Below are positions 59,379 to 64,000 of a stretch of 64,000 bases of DNA, piece after piece. Source of the DNA: Flavobacteriales bacterium (GTDB taxonomy: Bacteria > Bacteroidota > Bacteroidia > Flavobacteriales > Flavobacteriaceae); contig SGZG01000001.1 in the NCBI GenBank assembly GCA_004214185.1, positions 48,769 to 112,768 on the forward strand, read 5' to 3'. Every line of letters starts with the position of its first letter. Within the stretch, counting starts at the first letter, position 1. Position numbers and translations under genes: made by a program. The notes under the pieces are model-generated. The model did no database searches and was not told the origin of the DNA. It saw nothing but the letters and a program-made list of their open reading frames with translations.

Positions 59379-60080
59379 TTAATCTGACTCAATTAAAAAT
59401 ATTGTAGGTCTTTTATTTAAGTCTGGAATTCTTTTTTTCCAATCATTAATGGATTTAGTTTTTATGTATTCTGATTTGTGAGTTATGTCACAGGCAACAC
59501 AAAGTTTAGTTGAAGAATTTAAAATTTTTAATAATTCAGAAAATAATTTGTTGTTTCTATACGGAGTTTCCATAAAAATTTGGGTGGTTGTGATAGAATT
59601 TTTTTCTAGTTTTTTAATAATACTTTTTCTTTCGTTTTTATTTATTGGAAGGTATCCATTAAATTTGAATGATTGACCGTTCATACCAGAGCTCATTAAA
59701 GCCATAAAAATGGAGGAGGGGCCTACGAAAGGAACTACTCTAATTCCAAGACTATGAGCTTTTTTAACTATTTCTGATCCAGGGTCAGCAATAGCAGGAC
59801 AGCCAGCATCAGAAATTAATCCCATGTTAATTCCATTTAAACATGGTTTTAAAAGATTATTTTTTTCCTCTTTTAATGAATGTTTATTTAATGTATAAAC
59901 CTCTAATTTTGATTGTTCTTTACTTGGTAAAATATTTTTTATTAGAGCTCTTCCTGGTTTTTCATTTTCAAAAATGAAGTGATCAATGTTTTCAATTACT
60001 GAAATCTGAGATTCAATACTAAAATTAGTACTTAAATTTCCTAGGTTGTTAGGAATTAAATATAGTTTACCATAAACCAT
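59379..60080 (-). CDS. RsmI-like SAM-dependent methyltransferase
   Basis: The 233-residue protein has the tetrapyrrole-methylase fold: GKLYLIPNNLGNLSTNFSIE, GLISDAGCPAIADPGSEIVK, VVPFVGPSSIFMALMSSGMN, and IFMETPYRNNKLFSELLKIL. It is related to RsmI, which 2'-O-methylates C1402 of 16S rRNA. It lacks the standard RsmI start (PTPIGNLxD) and is closer to a second Bacteroidota group with unknown target. It follows dnaA by 13 nt on the same strand and is probably co-transcribed. Confidence 0.85.
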   Translation of the reverse strand: MVYGKLYLIPNNLGNLSTNFSIESQISVIENIDHFIFENEKPGRALIKNILPSKEQSKLEVYTLNKHSLKEEKNNLLKPCLNGINMGLISDAGCPAIADPGSEIVKKAHSLGIRVVPFVGPSSIFMALMSSGMNGQSFKFNGYLPINKNERKSIIKKLEKNSITTTQIFMETPYRNNKLFSELLKILNSSTKLCVACDITHKSEYIKTKSINDWKKRIPDLNKRPTIFLIESD

Positions 60081-60093
60081 ATTTTAGATTTTG

Positions 60094-61518
60094 TTATACA
60101 GTAAACTTTTTCGATAAATCTTCAACGTATTTTCTGAACTGTTTATCAGTAAAAGAAAGGTTATCGACAGTTTTACAAGCATGCAGTACTGTTGCATGGT
60201 CTCTATGGCCTATTTGTGATCCAATACTAGCTAGAGAGGCCTTAGTATATTTTTTTGCAAAAAACATTGCTAATTGACGAGCTTGAACAATGTGTCTTTT
60301 TCTTGTTTTGGATTGAAGTGTAGAAACGTCCATTTGGAAATATTCGGAAACTATTTTCTGAATGTATTCGATAGAAACTTCTCTTTTGGTGTTTTTAACA
60401 AACTTTTCAACTACACTTTTAGCAAGTTCCAGATTGATTTCTTTTTTATTGAAAGAAGATTGTGCAATTAATGATATAACAGCACCTTCAAGCTCCCTTA
60501 CATTAACCTTTACATTTTTTGCAACAAAGTCAATAACTTCATCAGAAATTTCTAGACCATCACGATATAATTTATTTTTTAATATTGAAACTCTTGTTTC
60601 GTAGTCTGGTCTTTGTAATTCAGCAGAAAGTCCCCACTTAAATCTTGAAAGCAGTCTTTGCTCAATATCTTGCATGTCAACTGGAGCCTTGTCCGAGGTT
60701 AAAATAACTTGTTTGCCATTTTGATGTAGATGATTAAAAATATGGAAAAATACATCTTGCGTTCCAGTTTTTCCTGAGAAAAATTGAACATCGTCAATAA
60801 TTAAAACATCAATTATTTGATAGAAATGAATAAAGTCGTTTCTGTTATTTTTCTTTACGGAGTCAATATACTGTTGAGTGAATTTTTCAGCAGAAATATA
60901 TAAAACAGTCTTTTCAGGAAATTTCTCTTTGACATTAACACCAATTGCATGAGCTAAGTGAGTTTTACCAAGGCCAACCCCACCAAAAATTAATAATGGA
61001 TTGAATGAAGTTCCACCGGGCTTGTTTGATACTGCCAAACCTGCAGATCTTGCTAATCTGTTGGCATCACCTTCTAGAAAATTTTCAAAAGTATAATTTG
61101 GGTTAAGTTGTGATTCAATTTTTAGATTTTTTATTCCTGGAATAATAAAAGGATTCTTTAATTCTGTTTGGATATTACTTAAAGAAAAATCAACTTTTTG
61201 AGATGGTAAATCTGTTTTGTATTGGCTTGGTATTTTCTCCGTAAATGGATTTAAATTGCCAAAAGTATTTTCCATCTTAATAACGTAAATAAGTCTAGCG
61301 TTTTCTCCTAACTCCTTGTTTAATGCAAGCTTCAATAGTTTTACATAATGTTCTTCTAGCCATTCATAGAAAAATTTACTTGGAACTTGAACACTTAAAA
61401 CGTTATTCTCAAATTTTATTGGCTTTATTGGCTCGAACCAAGTTTTATATGCTTGAATTTGAATGTTGTCTTTTATAAACTTGAGACAATTATTCCAAAC
61501 AGATTCAGCTGTAGCCAT
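60094..61518 (-). CDS. dnaA: chromosomal replication initiator protein DnaA
   Basis: DnaA opens the origin. Domain I (residues 1-75) begins ESVWNNCLKFIKDNIQIQAY. A linker follows. The AAA+ domain has Walker A FGGVGLGKTHLAHAIG near residues 179-187 and Walker B IDVLIIDDVQFFSGKTGTQD. The DNA-binding domain IV has ARQLAMFFAKKYTKASLASI and GSQIGHRDHATVLHACKTVD. The 474-residue length is normal. dnaN, recF and gyrB do not follow; recF is 30 kb away. I see no convincing DnaA-box cluster in the 179-nt upstream spacer. Confidence 0.97.
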   Translation of the reverse strand: MATAESVWNNCLKFIKDNIQIQAYKTWFEPIKPIKFENNVLSVQVPSKFFYEWLEEHYVKLLKLALNKELGENARLIYVIKMENTFGNLNPFTEKIPSQYKTDLPSQKVDFSLSNIQTELKNPFIIPGIKNLKIESQLNPNYTFENFLEGDANRLARSAGLAVSNKPGGTSFNPLLIFGGVGLGKTHLAHAIGVNVKEKFPEKTVLYISAEKFTQQYIDSVKKNNRNDFIHFYQIIDVLIIDDVQFFSGKTGTQDVFFHIFNHLHQNGKQVILTSDKAPVDMQDIEQRLLSRFKWGLSAELQRPDYETRVSILKNKLYRDGLEISDEVIDFVAKNVKVNVRELEGAVISLIAQSSFNKKEINLELAKSVVEKFVKNTKREVSIEYIQKIVSEYFQMDVSTLQSKTRKRHIVQARQLAMFFAKKYTKASLASIGSQIGHRDHATVLHACKTVDNLSFTDKQFRKYVEDLSKKFTV

Positions 61519-61697
61519 TTTAAATTTCTTGTTTTATTTGTTGTTGAAAATTACAAAAGTTTGAGAAACGTTTGCAATAATTATTATGTAACAAATATGT
61601 GCAAATTTTTATTAAAAAAAAATGATTTTGCTATTGAATATTAATTTTTTTTTATGCATATTAATAATCTTTAAAATTTACACTCATTTCTTTTTTT

Positions 61698-62093
61698 TTG
61701 GAACATAAAATTCAAATAAAGGTTAGATATTGTGAAACAGATCAAATGTCTTTTGTTCACCACAGTAATTATGTTAAATATTTTGAAATGGGACGAATTT
61801 CATTACTTAAAAAAATTGGTATTTCTTACAGGAATATCGAAGCACAAGGGATTATAAACCCTGTTATTGATGTCAAAATAAATTTCAGAAAACCAGCTTT
61901 GTTTGATGACGATTTGATTTTAACAACTACTTTAAAAGAGTTGCCATCTTACATGATTGAATTCAATTATTTAATTCACCGAAAAAAAGAGCTATTGACT
62001 AAAGGATATACTAAATTAATTTTTTTAAATTCAAAAAATAATAAGCCGATTCGATGTCCTAAATATTTACTTGATAAATTTAGTTTGGTTTAA
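61698..62093 (+). CDS. acyl-CoA thioesterase (4HBT family)
   Basis: A single hot-dog domain of 131 residues: KIQIKVRYCETDQMSFVHHS, NYVKYFEMGRISLLKKIGIS, with Asp in ETDQM the expected catalytic residue. The family hydrolyses acyl-CoA or 4-hydroxybenzoyl-CoA. The start codon is TTG, as no ATG precedes the conserved N-terminus. It is divergent from dnaA and overlaps the end of ribD by 14 nt. Confidence 0.88.
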   Translation: MEHKIQIKVRYCETDQMSFVHHSNYVKYFEMGRISLLKKIGISYRNIEAQGIINPVIDVKINFRKPALFDDDLILTTTLKELPSYMIEFNYLIHRKKELLTKGYTKLIFLNSKNNKPIRCPKYLLDKFSLV

Positions 62094-63093
62094 ATATTTT
62101 TAGCATATCATCACCAACTTTTTGTTTAATTAAAATTTTCCCGTTTAGTTTTGGGCTTTTGATCCCAGAATTAATAATTGTATTACTTTCAAACACTCTA
62201 GCTTCGTCCCATAAATTTTCATTTATAAATAAATCCAAAGTTTTTTTTCCTCCTTCAATAATCACAGATTGTATATTTCTTTCAAAAAGTTTTTTGCAAA
62301 TAAATTTTGCAGGATTTTTATTTTTTAAATAATAGTTTATTGATATTGTTTTTGAAATATCATTAAAGACATTGAAATCATTCTTTAATGATTTTTTATC
62401 GTCTAATACGATTCTAATAGGATTGTTTCCATTAACATGTCTGACGTCCAGAACTGGATTATCATCAATTACAGTATTGTAGCCAACTAAAATAGAATGC
62501 TCTTCCGATCTCCATTTGTGAACTAATTGTCTGCTTTTATTTGAGCTAATTAAAAATGGTGTATTGTCATTTTTTTTGAGGGGAGCTATAAATTGATCTT
62601 TACTTTTAGCCCATTTTAAAATTATATAAGGTCTTTTATGTTTGTTATAGTGTAAGAAATTTTTATGTAATTGATTACATTTATCTTGGCATATACCTGA
62701 AATAACATTGATTCCTTTTGTTTTTAAATAAGAAATTCCTTTTCCGTTTACTTTTGAACTAATATCTAAAGTTCCAATTATGACATTTTTAATTCCACTT
62801 TTGTATATAAGCTCTGTACATGGTGGAGTTTTACCATGGTGCGAACACGGCTCTAAAGTGACATATAAAATAGCGTTAGATAAGTCTGTTTTACTTTGTA
62901 ATGGTTTAATGGCATTTACTTCAGCGTGATTACTTCCATAATCACTAGTAACTCCTTCAGAAATTATAATATCATTTTTTAAAACTAATGCCCCTACAGA
63001 GGGATTTGGATAATGTTTTGAACTGTTTCTTTTCGCAATTTCAATACATCTTAACATGTATTTTTTATGCTTCTTAACTTCATTTTCATTCAT
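62080..63093 (-). CDS. ribD: riboflavin biosynthesis deaminase/reductase
   Basis: RibD does two steps of riboflavin synthesis, deamination and side-chain reduction. The deaminase half (residues 1-145) has YPNPSVGALVLKNDIIISEG, NHAEVNAIKPL and the zinc site VTLEPCSHHGKTPPCTELIY. The reductase half has KWRSEEHSILVGYNTVIDDN, NPVLDVRHVNGNNPIRIVLD, and IEGGKKTLDLFINENLWDEA. The 337-residue length is slightly short. It is divergent from the GNAT and prmC genes, an order common in Flavobacteria. ribH is at 31 kb. Confidence 0.96.
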   Translation of the reverse strand: MNENEVKKHKKYMLRCIEIAKRNSSKHYPNPSVGALVLKNDIIISEGVTSDYGSNHAEVNAIKPLQSKTDLSNAILYVTLEPCSHHGKTPPCTELIYKSGIKNVIIGTLDISSKVNGKGISYLKTKGINVISGICQDKCNQLHKNFLHYNKHKRPYIILKWAKSKDQFIAPLKKNDNTPFLISSNKSRQLVHKWRSEEHSILVGYNTVIDDNPVLDVRHVNGNNPIRIVLDDKKSLKNDFNVFNDISKTISINYYLKNKNPAKFICKKLFERNIQSVIIEGGKKTLDLFINENLWDEARVFESNTIINSGIKSPKLNGKILIKQKVGDDMLKIFKPN

Positions 63094-63155
63094 TTAACAT
63101 ATTTTAATTATAGTTATTATAATGTATATTCACTTTACAAAAATAGCTTTATTAT

Positions 63156-63653
63156 ATGAATGTTGGTTATGGTTTCGTAATTAGAAAAGTTAAGAAAAAT
63201 GACAATAAATCTCTTGAGATTGTCTTGTCAAAAGTGATGAGAGAATTTAATGTTCCTGAAACGGGGACTGCTTTGGCTGATCCTGAATTAAAATGCATTT
63301 TTGAAACATACAATTTTGAAAAAAGTCAATACTACATTCTTGAAAAGAACAACATTATCTATGGAGGAGCAGGTATTTCTAAATTAAAAGATTCTAAAGA
63401 AAATATATGTGAACTTCAAAAAATGTATTTTTTAGAAGAAGCCAGGGGAAAGGGACTCGGTGAAATCATGATTGATTTGTGTATTTCTAAAGCTATCGAA
63501 TTTGGATTTGATTATTGTTACATTGAAACAATGTTTAATATGTCTGGTGCTCAGAAACTTTATAAGAAAAAAGGTTTCAAACACATTAATAATCCACTTG
63601 GGAAAACAGGACACACCTCTTGTCCTGTTTGGATGATAAAAGATTTAAAATGA
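63156..63653 (+). CDS. GNAT family N-acetyltransferase
   Basis: The 165-residue protein has the acetyl-CoA pyrophosphate loop in MYFLEEARGKGLGEIMIDLC and the ending YIETMFNMSGAQKLYKKKGF, typical for GNAT. It is a single domain without extra parts. The acceptor substrate is unknown. Its stop overlaps the prmC start (ATGA), so the two are coupled. Confidence 0.88.
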   Translation: MNVGYGFVIRKVKKNDNKSLEIVLSKVMREFNVPETGTALADPELKCIFETYNFEKSQYYILEKNNIIYGGAGISKLKDSKENICELQKMYFLEEARGKGLGEIMIDLCISKAIEFGFDYCYIETMFNMSGAQKLYKKKGFKHINNPLGKTGHTSCPVWMIKDLK

Positions 63654-64000
63654 CATTAAAAGAATTTCATAAACTATTTTTTGAAAAATTATCATTAAAG
63701 TTTGAAAAAAATGAATTGGATAGTTTTTTTTTCATACTAATTAAGCATTCTTGTAATCTTGAAAGAATTAATTTTATTTTAAATCCCAAAGTTGATCTTT
63801 TAAAAGATCAAGAAAATTTTTTGATTAATTCAATTTTATTGTTGCAAAAAGAAACACCAGTTCAATACATTGTGCGTCAAACAGAATTTATGAATTTAAA
63901 TTTTACAGTAAATAAAAATGTTTTGATTCCAAGACCAGAAACTGAAGAATTAGTTAAGTGGATCATTCAAGATTCTGAAAAGGGTAAAAATATTTTAGAT
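63650..64000 (+). CDS. prmC: release factor glutamine methyltransferase (N-terminal part, cut by window end)
   Basis: PrmC methylates the Gln of the GGQ motif in release factors. The visible 117 codons encode an N-terminal helical domain (TLKEFHKLFFEKLSLKFEKN), QKETPVQYIVRQTEFMNLNF and the conserved VLIPRPETEELVKWI; the SAM-binding and NPPY motifs would lie past the window. The frame is open to the edge. The ATG overlaps the GNAT stop by 4 nt, and there is no sign of damage. Confidence 0.93.
   Translation, partial: MTLKEFHKLFFEKLSLKFEKNELDSFFFILIKHSCNLERINFILNPKVDLLKDQENFLINSILLLQKETPVQYIVRQTEFMNLNFTVNKNVLIPRPETEELVKWIIQDSEKGKNILD

Noticed and set aside
61519-61697. Origin of replication upstream of dnaA
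   Set aside because: The spacer is AT-rich but I see no cluster of TTATCCACA-like boxes; a skew analysis of the whole chromosome would be needed.
1-64000. CRISPR arrays, insertion sequences, prophage or integron structures
   Set aside because: No spaced direct repeats, transposase, integrase or phage genes were seen in any frame; gene order and composition are uniform.

Overview
The window is AT-rich (roughly 28-30% G+C by eye), very densely packed, and reads as chromosomal DNA from a member of the Bacteroidota, most likely a marine Flavobacteriaceae with a compact genome. The evidence is: many Bacteroidota-type families (a DUF4249/TonB-receptor pair, TIGR03643, and proteins resembling DUF4290, DUF2911 and DUF6095); promoters of the form TTTG-N17-20-TAnnTTTG; almost no Shine-Dalgarno sequences; a split transketolase; a eukaryote-like NADP-isocitrate dehydrogenase; and zeaxanthin-type carotenoid genes. 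Apart from the split functions, nearly all genes are single-copy housekeeping genes. I see no prophage, insertion sequence, CRISPR array or integron. Family names are from memory of motifs, not from a search.

Layout. 0.1-8.8 kb: a hydrolase, a TPR protein, rpmH with its own promoter and terminator, carB, rmuC, then a minus-strand block rlmH-rdgB-CarboxypepD_reg protein-purB. 8.9-14 kb: priA, the rpsF-rpsR-rplI ribosomal operon, hisS, and a convergent tRNA-Met. 14.2-19.8 kb: START-like protein, class IV aminotransferase, yqgE, fmt, a P-loop ATPase, DUF493, DUF4290 and murA. 19.8-24.0 kb: a five-gene minus-strand light/DNA-repair block (SRPBCC, atypical SDR, CPD photolyase, cluster-less cryptochrome-like protein, TIGR03643). 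24.1-31.8 kb: DUF2911, a sodium/solute symporter, DUF2520-kdsC-maf, ndk, DUF721-recF, a TPR membrane protein and ribH. 31.8-34.8 kb: crtI-crtB-crtZ immediately downstream of a tRNA-Lys/tRNA-Lys/tRNA-Leu cluster. 34.9-43.9 kb: aroK, a phosphoribosyltransferase, an S4 protein, an FKBP lipoprotein, an outer-membrane protein, two-gene transketolase, tgt, an LptF/G permease, an EamA permease and accA. 44-49.7 kb: dnaB, then minus-strand thrS-infC-rpmI-rplT, DUF6095 and murQ. 49.7-56.8 kb: DUF4249/TonB receptor, and htrA-trmD-rplS-icd. 56.8-64 kb: dapF-mltG, a lysozyme-like protein, a methyltransferase behind dnaA, a thioesterase, ribD, a GNAT protein and the 5' part of prmC, cut by the window edge.

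Themes. Replication initiation and restart are well represented (dnaA, dnaB, priA, recF and a DciA-like DUF721 protein). Translation is represented by eight ribosomal-protein genes, infC, thrS, hisS, fmt and four tRNAs, plus modification enzymes (trmD, tgt, rlmH, prmC and an RsmI-type enzyme). Cell-wall supply and turnover appear in murA, dapF, mltG and murQ. Light exposure is a second theme, through photolyase, cryptochrome and carotenoids.

The most interesting points are: the photolyase-associated block, in which the cryptochrome has lost the iron-sulphur cysteines and the SDR has lost its catalytic tyrosine; carotenoid genes that start 13 nt after a tRNA with no room for their own promoter; an infC gene with no ATG, GTG or TTG start; a Tgt lacking the usual zinc cysteines; and a MurA with Asp in place of the fosfomycin-target Cys.
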